NCBI GenBank assembly: GCA_039801245.1
Contig: JBDRUF010000007.1
Location: 1-45,650, forward strand
Direction of reading: 5' to 3'
Length of the DNA: 45,650 nt
Source of the DNA: a candidate division WOR-3 bacterium
GTDB lineage: Bacteria; Hydrothermota; Tepidihabitantia; Tepidihabitantales; Tepidihabitantaceae
Shown: positions 32,924 through 41,488 of the stretch, in pieces
How the letters are laid out: every line of letters begins with the position of its first letter
How positions within the stretch are numbered: position 1 is the stretch's first letter
Made by a program: the position numbers and the translations under genes
The notes under the pieces: generated by a model
The model's database searches: none
The model's input: the letters and a program-made list of their open reading frames with translations, nothing else
Told to the model about the DNA's origin: nothing

Positions 32924-33234
32924 GGGAACAAGAGCAAAGGGTAAAGAGGAAAAAGGGACAGGAGCGTGTGCTTGGTGAATCAGGGGTTTGCCGACTGGCA
33001 ATACTTGAAGAGCGCTGCAAGGAACTCGGTCTGAAGGTGATTTACGATGATTTGCGCGGTGAGGGCGGGATGTGCCGGCTGCGGAACCAGTATTTGGTGA
33101 TTATCAACCGGCGGGCAGCGGTGCACACGAAAATAAGGATGCTGGAACAGGCGCTGAAGCGATACGAGGCAAAGACAACAGTGATACCACCCTTGCGGAC
33201 AGCAATGTCTTCATCCCACCCAGGTTCAGGTTGA
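32914..33234 (+). CDS. Small conserved-looking protein of unknown function
   Basis: A 106-residue protein that I cannot assign. The ATG has a good GGAGAAAGG ribosome site and overlaps the SDR gene by 10 nt, so it is very likely a real third gene of the operon. Residues 1-25 are charged. The core from about 26 to 95 has a regular pattern: LEERCKELGLKVIYDDLRGEGGMCRL, then strand YLVIINRRA, a helix TKIRMLEQALKRY and a closing VIPPLR. The GG-x-CR and I-PP elements look like family signatures; I recall similar short orphan proteins in FCB-type genomes but no function. No membrane segment or signal peptide. Confidence 0.7.
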   Translation: MALGEQEQRVKRKKGQERVLGESGVCRLAILEERCKELGLKVIYDDLRGEGGMCRLRNQYLVIINRRAAVHTKIRMLEQALKRYEAKTTVIPPLRTAMSSSHPGSG

Positions 33235-33235
33235 T

Positions 33236-33970
33236 TTATCTCTTGGGCTCAAGTTCACAGAGCAGTTTTTCCGCCTCAGGTCTGTCTTCAAGGAAGAAGT
33301 CGGCAGGATAGGAGGGTTTAGCGGTATTGATGAGCAGTTTTAACTGCTCACGCGCCTCATCCCTTCTGCCCTGTTTGAAATAGACCCGGGCAAGGTCAAG
33401 CCGGATAAGGGTGTAGTTCGGGTCAATTTTCAGCCCCTGAATCAAATATTTTTCAGCAAGTTTCAGGTCGCCACCGGCAAATGGGGGTAGTTCGTAATAC
33501 AAAACACCAAGCGCATCATAGGCGGTGGCATATCTTGGGTCAAGTTCAATCACCCTGTTAAATGCCTTTTTCAAAGATGGGACCATAAAGAGGGAGTTTA
33601 AAACCCCGCGGGTCTGACCGATTCTGCCCTGGGCAATCGCCCACCACATAAACCCGTCAGGGTTTTTATCATTTACCACTTGCAGACTCTCGGCAATCGC
33701 CTTTGCCCTTTCAAAAAACTTAATCTTTTCCCCTTTGCCTGTGCTGTTTTCACCCAACTGGGTATGGATTCTTGACCAGAGATAAAGGGTTTTCTGGTGA
33801 ACCGGGTTGATCTTGCGTGCCTGGGCAAGGAGTTGATAGGCAGAGTCAAGATAAAGGGGATTAAGGTGGCGGTTGAAAAGGAGAAACTCTGCCCTTTTGC
33901 AGATGGAGTCAGGGTTCGGGTTGACCGGGGTTGTGCTCAAAACAAAAGCCATTAACAGGACAAAAGTCAT
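33236..33970 (-). CDS. Exported TPR protein (TatT-like)
   Basis: A 244-residue protein with an N-terminal hydrophobic segment (MTFVLLMAFVLSTTP) that looks like a short signal peptide. At least three tetratricopeptide-like helix pairs follow. The central stretch NPDGFMWWAIAQGRIGQ...PSLKKAFNRVIELDPRYATAYDALGVLYYELP and GGDLKLAEKYLIQGLKIDPNYT resembles the TRAP-transporter-associated TatT component family. No TRAP transporter genes are in view, so a general role in periplasmic protein contacts is just as likely. The ATG directly abuts the acyl-CoA synthetase stop codon. Confidence 0.75.
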   Translation of the reverse strand: MTFVLLMAFVLSTTPVNPNPDSICKRAEFLLFNRHLNPLYLDSAYQLLAQARKINPVHQKTLYLWSRIHTQLGENSTGKGEKIKFFERAKAIAESLQVVNDKNPDGFMWWAIAQGRIGQTRGVLNSLFMVPSLKKAFNRVIELDPRYATAYDALGVLYYELPPFAGGDLKLAEKYLIQGLKIDPNYTLIRLDLARVYFKQGRRDEAREQLKLLINTAKPSYPADFFLEDRPEAEKLLCELEPKR

Positions 33971-35767
33971 TTACTTCTCCTGATACATCGCTTCGATCAG
34001 ATTCGCAAACACCCGGTCAATCTCTTTGCGCCTGACCTTGAGGGTCGGGGTCAAAAGCCCGTTTTCCACCGTGAATGGTTCGGGGATAAGCCGGAATTTG
34101 CGCACCTGCTCGTAGGGGGCAAAAGGTAAAAGGCAGCGGTCAATCTCCTCGCGAAATAACTTGATAACCTGCGGATTCTCTAACAGCTCCTGATAACTCT
34201 GGTACGGGATTTTGTTTTCACGCGCATAGTCCTCAAGGGTGAGACGGGCAGGGACAATCAAGGCAACAAGATATGGTCTTCTGTCTCCGATCACCGTTAC
34301 CTGGTCAATGAACTTGGAGCACAACAGGGCATGTTCAATCGGCACCGGCGGAATGTTTTTGCCATAGGCATTGACAATAATCTCCTTGATTCTGCCGGTG
34401 ATGATGAGGTTGCCCTGCGCATCAAACCTTCCCTGGTCACCGGTATGGAACCAGCCGTCAGCGTCAATCGCCAGCGCGGTCTCCTCTGGCTTTTTATAAT
34501 ACCCGAGCATCACATTCGGACCCCGCACCAGGATTTCGTCATTCGCTCCTATCCTTACCTCCACATTGGGAAATGGCTTGCCAACCGTTCCCACCCGTTC
34601 CTCACCAGGAACTGCCGCACATACCACCGGTGAGGTTTCGGTGAGACCATAACCTTCAAGTAGGTTGAAGCCGAGGTTGCGAATTGTCCGTGCCAGTTTT
34701 CTTTCAAGAGGTGCACCACCGGAGACAATCAGCCTGATTCTGCCGCCACCAAGTTTGCGCAGTTTGCGCACGACCAGGAGGTCAAGGATTTTTTTCTTCA
34801 GCGCCAAAGTGAAGGGGATTTTCCTTTTCGTTGATTTCAGGAGGGCATACCGGTTTGCGCTTCTGATGGTGGCAATCATCAAACGGCGCTGGAGCGCTGG
34901 ACCGGTCAGAACCTTTTCCTGAACCGCATTGTACACCTTTTCCAACACCCGGGGAACAACAATTAAAATTGTTGGTTTTACCAGGGCAACATCGTCGCGG
35001 ATGGTCTGGAGCGATTCGGCATAGGCGATCGCCGCACCAGCCAAAAGTATCGTGTAATAGCCGCAGGTCCTTTCAAACATATGGCAGAGGGGCAGGAATG
35101 AGACCAAGAGGTCATTTTCCGTAACATTGAACCGTTCAATTGCGGCAAAGACATTGGAAAGGATGTTTTTGTGGGAGAGCATTGCGCCCTTGGGTTCACC
35201 GGTTGTGCCAGAGGTGTAGCAGATGGTCAAAAGGTCATCAGGTTTTGCCTGATAGGGGTTGGCGAGTTCTGGTTTCTCTTTCAGGGCGCTGGCACCATGG
35301 GCGCGTAAAGCGGTGAGGGAGAGAATTTTTTTCCCGGCGCTGGTCTTTACATCTGGCTCAAAAAAGGTGATAACCACCTTTAGGCTCTTTAACTGTTCAA
35401 GAAAGGGCAGGAGCGGATTGAACAGTTCCGGGTTTTCAACAAAGAGATGGCTGACCTCGGCATCGTTGATGATGTAGTGGACGGTGTCAAGCGGTAAGGT
35501 GTGATAAATTGGAACAACAACCGCACCCAACTTTATTGCGGCGAGGTCGGCAATCACCCATTCGGGTCGGTTGTAGGAGTAGATGCCGATGCGCATACCG
35601 GGTTTGACACCCTCTTCAGCAAGACCGGCAGCAACTTCGTCAACCGCCTGACTGAGCTGGGCAAAGGTTATGGGCTGGAATCTGCCGGCGACCTTGTGCA
35701 GTAGTGCGGGTCTATTGGCAAGGCGCTGGGCAACCGCGCTGAAGGCTTGATACACGGTTTCCTGCAT
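33971..35767 (-). CDS. Long-chain acyl-CoA synthetase (AMP-forming)
   Basis: About 598 residues, an adenylate-forming enzyme that activates fatty acids with ATP and CoA. Visible core motifs: the AMP-binding loop TICYTSGTTGEPKGAMLSHKN, LLEGYGLTETSPVV, WFHTGDQGRFDAQGNLIITGR and IVNAYGKNIPPVPIE with the C-terminal lysine region. It is of the FAA/FadD15-type with a conserved LPLCHMFERT block. I chose ATG 35767, which lies 6 nt after a possible -10; TTG 35770 adds one residue. Inferred to act at the membrane in fatty acid uptake, recycling or lipid remodelling. Confidence 0.93.
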   Translation of the reverse strand: MQETVYQAFSAVAQRLANRPALLHKVAGRFQPITFAQLSQAVDEVAAGLAEEGVKPGMRIGIYSYNRPEWVIADLAAIKLGAVVVPIYHTLPLDTVHYIINDAEVSHLFVENPELFNPLLPFLEQLKSLKVVITFFEPDVKTSAGKKILSLTALRAHGASALKEKPELANPYQAKPDDLLTICYTSGTTGEPKGAMLSHKNILSNVFAAIERFNVTENDLLVSFLPLCHMFERTCGYYTILLAGAAIAYAESLQTIRDDVALVKPTILIVVPRVLEKVYNAVQEKVLTGPALQRRLMIATIRSANRYALLKSTKRKIPFTLALKKKILDLLVVRKLRKLGGGRIRLIVSGGAPLERKLARTIRNLGFNLLEGYGLTETSPVVCAAVPGEERVGTVGKPFPNVEVRIGANDEILVRGPNVMLGYYKKPEETALAIDADGWFHTGDQGRFDAQGNLIITGRIKEIIVNAYGKNIPPVPIEHALLCSKFIDQVTVIGDRRPYLVALIVPARLTLEDYARENKIPYQSYQELLENPQVIKLFREEIDRCLLPFAPYEQVRKFRLIPEPFTVENGLLTPTLKVRRKEIDRVFANLIEAMYQEK

Positions 35768-35773
35768 CAACTG

Positions 35774-35801
35774 ATGATGCCAGTTATAATTGTAAAGTCA
35801 A
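35774..35801 (-). promoter_or_regulatory. Possible promoter of the acyl-CoA synthetase gene
   Basis: -35 TTGACT (35801-35796), 16-nt spacer, poor -10 CATCAT (35779-35774), then 6 nt to the ATG. The geometry matches the leaderless starts of this window, but the -10 is weak. Confidence 0.45.
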
Positions 35802-35820
35802 TGATGTTCAGATTGAGGGT

Positions 35821-35849
35821 TTGACAGGGGGGATGGTAATATCTATATT
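35821..35849 (+). promoter_or_regulatory. Promoter of the ybbR-tsaD operon (leaderless)
   Basis: -35 TTGACA (35821-35826), 17-nt spacer, -10 TATATT (35844-35849), then 5 nt to the ATG at 35855. No Shine-Dalgarno sequence. It runs divergently from the acyl-CoA synthetase promoter. Confidence 0.8.
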
Positions 35850-35854
35850 GTGTT

Positions 35855-36769
35855 ATGTTGCAGCTCTTGCGGCTGGTTTTTGGCAATCTGACCCTGAAGG
35901 TTGTGGCGATTTTCTTTGCCATTTTTCTCTGGGCGGTGGCGGTCCTGGACCGAAGTTATGAGGTGAAGGTTGATGTCCCGGTTGTGGTCTTGGAGAAGGG
36001 GAGGACCGAACGGGTCATCACCGATGTTGACACCAAAACGGCAACAGTGACATTGAGCGGGAGGGGCAAGGAGCTTTTGCGCATCCAGAGGAAGGTGCTG
36101 GAGTTTAGACCCATTGTGCCTGAAGGCAGGTTCGGCACCAGGCAGATAAGGTTAAATCCCCTTGATTTGAAACTGCCGGCGAATGTTTTTGTGCGCGCGA
36201 TCGAGCCGGAGGTGATTGAGGTGAAATTAGGACCGGCGATGCAAAAGGATGTGGAGGTGTTTGTGCCGACAAAGGGGGAGGTTGGTGCGGGGCAGATGGT
36301 TTCGGAGTTGAGGGTGAAGTCAGGGGTGAAGTTGATTGGACCGGCTGGTGAGGTGGAATCGTTTGAAAGGCTGGCGACCGAGACATTGGATTTAAGTTCG
36401 GTAAAGGGTAATGAGACCCGCAGGCTGAAGGTCTTGACCCCACCAGGAGCAGGCTTTTCCTGTGTGCCGGAGTCGGTTGATGTTGAGATTGTCCTCGAAA
36501 AGGAGGGGGCAAGGATTTTCTTGGGTCTGCCGGTCAAGGTGATTGCGCCGCCAACACTGGATATTGAGGTTGAGCCCGATGAGGCGCAGATTGCGGTTGC
36601 CGGACCCGTTGGTCTGATTGACTCCTTGAAACCATCAGATATCACAGTCCAGATTAAGATTGCCAGTCTCCAGCCGGGTTCTTATCGCCTGGGGGCGGAT
36701 GTGGTTCTACCCGGGCGTTTCCGCCTGGTCAAGATTGAGCCCGAACTTTTTAACATAACCGTCAGGTGA
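35855..36769 (+). CDS. YbbR/CdaR-like domain protein
   Basis: A 304-residue protein with one N-terminal membrane helix (about residues 9-29, LTLKVVAIFFAIFLWAVAVLD) and a large extracytoplasmic part made of repeated YbbR-type beta modules of about 80 residues. The modules carry recurring elements such as VDVPVVV, VTLSGRGKELL, ATVxG-like blocks and a closing KIEPELFNITV. In Firmicutes the related CdaR binds and regulates the c-di-AMP synthase CdaA; here no cdaA is adjacent. The gene overlaps tsaD (GTGA), so the two are co-expressed. The domain call is good; the role is unknown. Confidence 0.82.
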   Translation: MLQLLRLVFGNLTLKVVAIFFAIFLWAVAVLDRSYEVKVDVPVVVLEKGRTERVITDVDTKTATVTLSGRGKELLRIQRKVLEFRPIVPEGRFGTRQIRLNPLDLKLPANVFVRAIEPEVIEVKLGPAMQKDVEVFVPTKGEVGAGQMVSELRVKSGVKLIGPAGEVESFERLATETLDLSSVKGNETRRLKVLTPPGAGFSCVPESVDVEIVLEKEGARIFLGLPVKVIAPPTLDIEVEPDEAQIAVAGPVGLIDSLKPSDITVQIKIASLQPGSYRLGADVVLPGRFRLVKIEPELFNITVR

Positions 36770-37767
36770 GTTTTCTCTGTTTAGGGATTGAGACCTCCTG
36801 CGATGAGACCGCAGCGAGTGTTGTTGTAGATGGTCTTTTTGTGCGTTCCAGTGTTGTCTCATCGCAATTGGTCCATTCAATTTACGGCGGGGTTGTGCCC
36901 GAACTGGCGGCAAGGGCTCATATCCGTTTGATTGTGCCGGTTGTTCAAGAGGCGTTGAAAGATGCTGGGGTGGGCTATGCTGACCTGAACCTGATTGCGG
37001 CAACATATGCACCCGGTCTTTTGGGCGCGCTTCTGGTCGGTTTGCCATTTGCCAAGGCTTTGAGTTACAGCCTCAATATCCCCTTTGTGGGTGTGAACCA
37101 TCTTGAAGGGCACATCTTTGCCCTGCGTTTAGAATATCCAGAACTGAAGCCGCCATATTTAGGGGTTGTCCTTTCTGGTGGTCATACCGAACTGGTGATT
37201 GTGAAGGACTGGTGCGATTATCAGGGGTTGGGTTCAACGGTTGATGATGCCTGTGGCGAGGCTTTTGACAAGGTGGCAAAACTTTTGGGTCTGCCTTATC
37301 CTGGTGGTGCCTTAATTGAGAAACTGGCAGAAGCGGGCAGACCGGTGATTGAATTTCCTGTTCCTGACCCGGGAGGGCTGGACTTCAGTTTTTCCGGTCT
37401 TAAGACCGCGGTGCTCTATTATCTGCGCGACCATCCGGATGCAAAAAAGGCTGATGTTGCCGCATCGTTTCAGCTGGCAGCGGTGCGGGAGGTGACAAAA
37501 AAGGTGGAAAGGGCGGTTATCAATACCGGGCTAAAACTGGTTGGGGTTTCTGGTGGGGTGGCGGCAAACAGGTTTCTGCGCGCGCAGATGGAGCTCCTTG
37601 CCCAGAGGCTGGGGTTTAAGTTATTAATACCCCGAGCAGAATACTGCACCGACAATGCGGCGATGATTGCCGCAGCAGGTTTTGAGCGGTTCAAGCGTTT
37701 CGGTCCATCACCGCTTGACTTACCAGCATTTGCCAGAAGACCGCTTGACCTGAAGGTTTCAAGATAG
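36766..37767 (+). CDS. tsaD: tRNA N6-adenosine threonylcarbamoyltransferase (TsaD)
   Basis: TsaD places threonylcarbamoyl on A37 of ANN-decoding tRNAs, together with TsaB and TsaE. The 333-residue ASKHA protein shows GIETSCDETAASVV, GGVVPELAARAH, the metal-binding pair in VNHLEGHIFA, LSGGHTELV, STVDDACGEAFDKVAKLLGLPYPGG, and the C-terminal VSGGVAANRFLR and YCTDNAAMIA. The GTG start overlaps the YbbR stop codon. The other subunits are not in the window. Confidence 0.97.
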   Translation: MSFLCLGIETSCDETAASVVVDGLFVRSSVVSSQLVHSIYGGVVPELAARAHIRLIVPVVQEALKDAGVGYADLNLIAATYAPGLLGALLVGLPFAKALSYSLNIPFVGVNHLEGHIFALRLEYPELKPPYLGVVLSGGHTELVIVKDWCDYQGLGSTVDDACGEAFDKVAKLLGLPYPGGALIEKLAEAGRPVIEFPVPDPGGLDFSFSGLKTAVLYYLRDHPDAKKADVAASFQLAAVREVTKKVERAVINTGLKLVGVSGGVAANRFLRAQMELLAQRLGFKLLIPRAEYCTDNAAMIAAAGFERFKRFGPSPLDLPAFARRPLDLKVSR

Positions 37768-37926
37768 CAACGGCGTCTACCCCGGGGATGGGGTGTCAAA
37801 ATGGGAAAAATTTGGCTAAGTTATTTAATTATGTAATTTAACTCCTATCTCCCCAAAATTGCCTTGTATACCTATAAGTATACAAACCTTGGTAATGGAA
37901 GGGTGGTTTTCGTTTTACTTTTTGCC
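37768..37926. other. Intergenic region between tsaD and the btuB promoter, with an inverted repeat
   Basis: No gene is seen. A perfect 8-bp inverted repeat TTGTATAC (37864-37871) and GTATACAA (37878-37885) flanks a 6-nt centre about 40 nt upstream of the btuB -35. No T run follows, so it is not an obvious terminator. A short ACCCC/GGGGT hairpin just after tsaD at about 37779-37795 is too weak to call. Confidence 0.5.
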
Positions 37927-37954
37927 TTGACAATGGGGTTTCACTTTTTATAAT
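37927..37954 (+). promoter_or_regulatory. Promoter of the B12 receptor transcript
   Basis: Perfect -35 TTGACA (37927-37932) and -10 TATAAT (37949-37954) with a 16-nt spacer. The predicted transcription start, near 37961, is the first base of the riboswitch P1 stem. Confidence 0.85.
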
Positions 37955-37960
37955 GGGATG

Positions 37961-38127
37961 GCAGCGGCAGACCCGAAAAGGGTTGTCCGTGATCGGACAC
38001 AGGGAACGCCGTGAAAATCGGCGGCGGTCTCGCCCACTGTGAGCGGCTTTAGCGGTCCATCAGTGCCACTGGTCAAAACTGGGAAGGCGATGGAACCTTG
38101 CCGCAAGCCAGGAGACCTGGTCGCTGC
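37961..38127 (+). promoter_or_regulatory. Cobalamin riboswitch (aptamer)
   Basis: The hallmarks of the B12 aptamer occur in order: GGGAACGCCGTGAAAATC with CCCACTGT in the core, GCCACTGG...GGGAAGGC, and the B12 box AAGCCAGGAGACCTG (38105-38119). The ends close with P1 GCAGCG (37961-37966) and CGCTGC (38122-38127). The expression platform at 38128-38166 has no U run. CGGTT (38136-38140) can pair with AACCG (38160-38164) around the ribosome site, which points to translational control. When B12 is plentiful, the receptor downstream would be shut off. Confidence 0.93.
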
Positions 38128-38166
38128 GATAAGGTCGGTTTAACTTGCGCAGAAAGGAGAACCGCA

Positions 38167-40233
38167 ATGAGCCTGTTAATCTATCTTTTCCTTCTTTCCC
38201 CTGAAAAAATTTTTCAGGGAAGGGTTTTTGATGCGGCAACAAGAGAGCCGATTCCCTATGTGGAAATTAAGATTATCCAAACAGGGGGGAGCATCCTCAC
38301 CGATTCGGCTGGATTTTTTGCAGTGAGGGATGCGCTGCTGCCGGAAAGGGTGGCAATCTCTGTCTCAAGGATTGGGTATGAGACCAGGTTCTATGATGAT
38401 GTCTCCACGGATGGAAAACTCACCGTCTTTTTAAACCCTGTTGCCATTCCTGTTGCCGGGGTAACAAGCACCGCCACAAGGCTGAGGTTAAAGACCGAGC
38501 CGGCTTTGCCGGTTGCGGTTATTTCAGATGAGCCCGGTGCTGTCAAGGGCAGAACCGACATCAGCAAACTGATTATTGAGGCACCGGGGACAATTGTTCA
38601 CGATTACGGCAACCTGAGCACGGTCTCTGTGCGCGGGGCATCGGCTGAGCAGACCCTAATAATGCTTGATGGTGTCCGGCTCAACTCCAGCCTTAACAAC
38701 CAGGCTGATTTGACCCTGATTCCTTGCGGAACTGCCCAGCGGATAGAGGTGGTGCGCGGTGGCGCATCCGCGCTCTATGGTGCCAATGCGATTGGCGGGG
38801 TGATAAATATCATTACGCCAGACGCCTCTTGCCAGGCAGTTAATGCCACCGCCGGTATCGGTTCATTTGGCAAACGCTACGCCAATTTTAACCTTTGTTT
38901 GCCCGGAAGGGTTAACCTGCTTTTTGCCGCGGGTCTTCTTGATGCAGAAAATCGGTTTCCTTTTAAGGACAGTCTGGACTCATTGCGGTTCCGGAAAAAT
39001 TCCGATTTGACCCGTGCCGATTTGCTTTTCAAGTCAGGTCTGAAACTGGGCAGGCAGTATCTTTCCCTTTTGGGAACCTGGGCTGGGGCAAAAAGGGGCT
39101 CGCCCGGACCTTTATCCTTCCCGAGTGACAGCGCCAGGCTGAATGACGAAAGGCTCCTCTTTATTTGCGGCTATGACCTGCAACAAACCGACAATGCCCG
39201 ATTGAGCGCCCGGTTTTTCCATCAGCGCTCATTACAGAACTATTACAACCCCGATGAATACTTTTTTGCGAGTGACACCCACAGGACGCTTCGCACCGGT
39301 CTCAATGTGAATCAGCGCATCTTAGATTTTGTCTTCGGGCTTGAGTCCGATTGGGAAAAGGCTTTGAGCACAACCGTGGGCAGACCATCCCGGCTGACAA
39401 CCGCATTTTATTTTGAAGGCGGGTTGAACTATCAGGGGGTTTCCTTAAACCCGATGCTCCGTTACGAAATTATGAAAAACAGGCGTGATGATGCAACTGC
39501 TTATCACCGCACCTATGGCGCCTTCAGCCCGAAACTGTCCGTTGTCATTAACAGGTTTAGACCTTTAGGTTTTTACCTGAGCGCTAACCGCTCCTTCCGT
39601 GCGCCCACATTTAATGAGATGTGGTGGCCAGAAGATGCCTGGACAAAGGGCAACCCTCGCCTTGCGCCTGAATGGGCAACTGGATTTGATGCCGGTGCTG
39701 GGTTGAATATCGGCAGTATTGGTCTGTTGCGTATGGGATTTTTCCATTCCCGTGTGAAAGACCTGATTCAGTGGCAGCCGGATGAGAACTTTGTTTATCA
39801 GCCGGTGAACATCGCTCAGGCAAGAATTACTGGTATTGAACTTGAAGAAGAGCTTGGATTTCGCTGGATTGGTCTCAAGGGCAACGCCACCTACCAAATC
39901 TCCCGTTCAGAAACACTTGACCTGTCCTACCGACCGAGAATTTCCGGAAGGGCTTCATTATGGCTTGCCTATCTCAAAGACAGTGTTCAGCCTCTCCGCA
40001 TTACTCTCAGCGCAAAAGGGGCAGGAAAAAGGTTCGCCAACAGTGAAAATACCGAGACCCTGCCCGGCTATCTGATTTTTGATACTGATGCAACCCTTAC
40101 CGGGACTGTGAAGAACCTGCGCCCCCAAATCATGTTTGGCTGCGACAACATTTTTGACCGCAGATATCAGGCTCTCAAGGGCTATCCTCTTCCCGGAAGG
40201 AGTTTTTATCTTGAGGTGGCTATCGGGATGTAG
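38167..40233 (+). CDS. btuB: TonB-dependent outer-membrane receptor, BtuB-like (corrinoid uptake)
   Basis: About 688 residues. After a short hydrophobic leader (MSLLIYLFLLSP) comes a carboxypeptidase-regulatory-like beta domain (about 15-95: GRVFDAATREPIPYVEIKI...SRIGYETRF). The TonB plug follows (about 110-220, with TVSVRGASAEQTLIMLDGVRLNS, RIEVVRGGASALYGANAIGGVINIIT), and then a 22-strand-type barrel ending in an aromatic-rich C-terminus (SFYLEVAIGM). I chose ATG 38167 because an AAAGGAGA ribosome site lies 8 nt upstream; the open frame before it is riboswitch RNA. The cobalamin riboswitch makes corrinoids the likely ligand. Its 3' end overlaps the convergent peptidase gene by 14 nt. No btuCDF or TonB genes are in the window. 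Confidence 0.9.
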   Translation: MSLLIYLFLLSPEKIFQGRVFDAATREPIPYVEIKIIQTGGSILTDSAGFFAVRDALLPERVAISVSRIGYETRFYDDVSTDGKLTVFLNPVAIPVAGVTSTATRLRLKTEPALPVAVISDEPGAVKGRTDISKLIIEAPGTIVHDYGNLSTVSVRGASAEQTLIMLDGVRLNSSLNNQADLTLIPCGTAQRIEVVRGGASALYGANAIGGVINIITPDASCQAVNATAGIGSFGKRYANFNLCLPGRVNLLFAAGLLDAENRFPFKDSLDSLRFRKNSDLTRADLLFKSGLKLGRQYLSLLGTWAGAKRGSPGPLSFPSDSARLNDERLLFICGYDLQQTDNARLSARFFHQRSLQNYYNPDEYFFASDTHRTLRTGLNVNQRILDFVFGLESDWEKALSTTVGRPSRLTTAFYFEGGLNYQGVSLNPMLRYEIMKNRRDDATAYHRTYGAFSPKLSVVINRFRPLGFYLSANRSFRAPTFNEMWWPEDAWTKGNPRLAPEWATGFDAGAGLNIGSIGLLRMGFFHSRVKDLIQWQPDENFVYQPVNIAQARITGIELEEELGFRWIGLKGNATYQISRSETLDLSYRPRISGRASLWLAYLKDSVQPLRITLSAKGAGKRFANSENTETLPGYLIFDTDATLTGTVKNLRPQIMFGCDNIFDRRYQALKGYPLPGRSFYLEVAIGM

Positions 40234-41488
40234 TTGCGACGGGTGGAGCTGGCTGATTGGTAAAACTGTGTAAAAGTTTCAGATAGGTGCTTTTTGTTGC
40301 CTCAAACTGGGCAAGGTATCTCTTTGGCACCGGCTCTGCCCGGGGTGGAATCACCTTTAGTGGATTGACCGGCTTGCCGTCCTTGCGGATTTCAAAATGG
40401 AGATGAGGACCGGTTGCCAGACCGGTAGCACCAACATAGCCAACCGTTGCCCCCTGCTGAACCCTTTTGCCGACCTTGATACCCGGTCCATAACCGGAAA
40501 GGTGACCATACCGGGAAACCAGCCCGCCCGAATGTTTTATCTCTACCATCTTGCCATAACCGCCGTTCCAGCGCACCATTGTCACCACACCATCCGCAAT
40601 CGCACTCACCGGCGTGCCCCGCGGGGCAACATAGTCAACCCCTTGATGAGGTCGGACAACGCGCAGAATCGGGTGAAACCTCATCCCGAAATAGGATGAG
40701 ACCCGGGCGAATGAGAGAGGGGAACGCAGAATCGTCTTCCGCAAAGACTGCCCCCTTTCATTGTAATAGTCCCAGTGCCCGGATGGGTCACAAAAGTAAA
40801 ATCCCCACACATTTTCCGATTTACTCTTGTAATGAACCGCATAAACCCTGCCATAACGGTAGAAATCGCCTTCAACCTCAAGCCGGTCGACCAGCATCTC
40901 GAAGGTGTCCCCGTTGTTGCACTCGGTAAAGAAGTCAATATCATAGCGCAGAATTTCGGCAAACTCTACCACCAGTTCCGGTGTTCCGCCTAAATTCAAC
41001 AGCGAGTTCCAGAGGGAGTTTTCAATCACGCCTTTGAAAACCGCCTTCACCGTATCAACCGGTTTATTGATTTTATCAGCGTGAGCCTCTCCTCCTGAAT
41101 CCAACCTCACCTCATAACTGATAACCTTATTCTGATGATAATCAATCCCGAACAGATTTAAACCCCGATAATACAATGTAACCGAGTCCCCGGGTTTCAT
41201 CTTGCGGAAGTTAAAGTCGGTTTTACTAAGGGCGGCATAGATTGAGTTTATTATTTCGGGGCTGATACACCAGCGCTGTAGAAGCCCGGCAAGGACCTCG
41301 TCATTCTTCAAGACATCACCACCGTAATAGGTTGATTCCGGACAGGGCGGTTCCGGACCGCAGAAAAGCAGGGTTTTGTTTCTATTATGGCGGGTAAAAA
41401 GGATTGCGGCAAGGGTAATAATGGTTACACAGACCGATAAAATCAGCGCAATCAACCAGCCATTTCTTACCTTGCCGTTACTTTTCAT
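40220..41488 (-). CDS. M23 (LytM-type) murein metallopeptidase, membrane-anchored
   Basis: A 422-residue peptidoglycan endopeptidase. One N-terminal membrane helix lies at about 11-31 (WLIALILSVCVTIITLAAILF). A periplasmic linker domain of the MepM/NlpD-like OapA type follows (about 60-250), then the M23 domain from about 265. Zinc ligands are H281 and D285 in RPHQGVDY and H364 in GPHLHFE, with H329 and H362 as the other active-site histidines. It cuts cross-link peptides during growth. The ATG overlaps the stop of the ZIP transporter gene (ATGA), so it is in the DtxR-ZIP transcript. Confidence 0.93.
   Translation of the reverse strand: MKSNGKVRNGWLIALILSVCVTIITLAAILFTRHNRNKTLLFCGPEPPCPESTYYGGDVLKNDEVLAGLLQRWCISPEIINSIYAALSKTDFNFRKMKPGDSVTLYYRGLNLFGIDYHQNKVISYEVRLDSGGEAHADKINKPVDTVKAVFKGVIENSLWNSLLNLGGTPELVVEFAEILRYDIDFFTECNNGDTFEMLVDRLEVEGDFYRYGRVYAVHYKSKSENVWGFYFCDPSGHWDYYNERGQSLRKTILRSPLSFARVSSYFGMRFHPILRVVRPHQGVDYVAPRGTPVSAIADGVVTMVRWNGGYGKMVEIKHSGGLVSRYGHLSGYGPGIKVGKRVQQGATVGYVGATGLATGPHLHFEIRKDGKPVNPLKVIPPRAEPVPKRYLAQFEATKSTYLKLLHSFTNQPAPPVATTSR

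Noticed and set aside
35956-36645. 229-codon minus-strand frame opposite the YbbR gene
   Set aside because: Composition is a shadow of the real gene; the plus frame has a membrane helix, YbbR modules and a promoter.
37779-37795. ACCCC/GGGGT hairpin after tsaD as a terminator, and as a fifth copy of the dispersed motif
   Set aside because: The stem is only 5 bp with no T run, and the sequence lacks the GGGYAGGT and CCACCACCCC ends of the motif.
38098-38166. N-terminal extension of the TonB receptor from a TTG
   Set aside because: This stretch is the end of the riboswitch including the B12 box; ATG 38167 has a good ribosome site.
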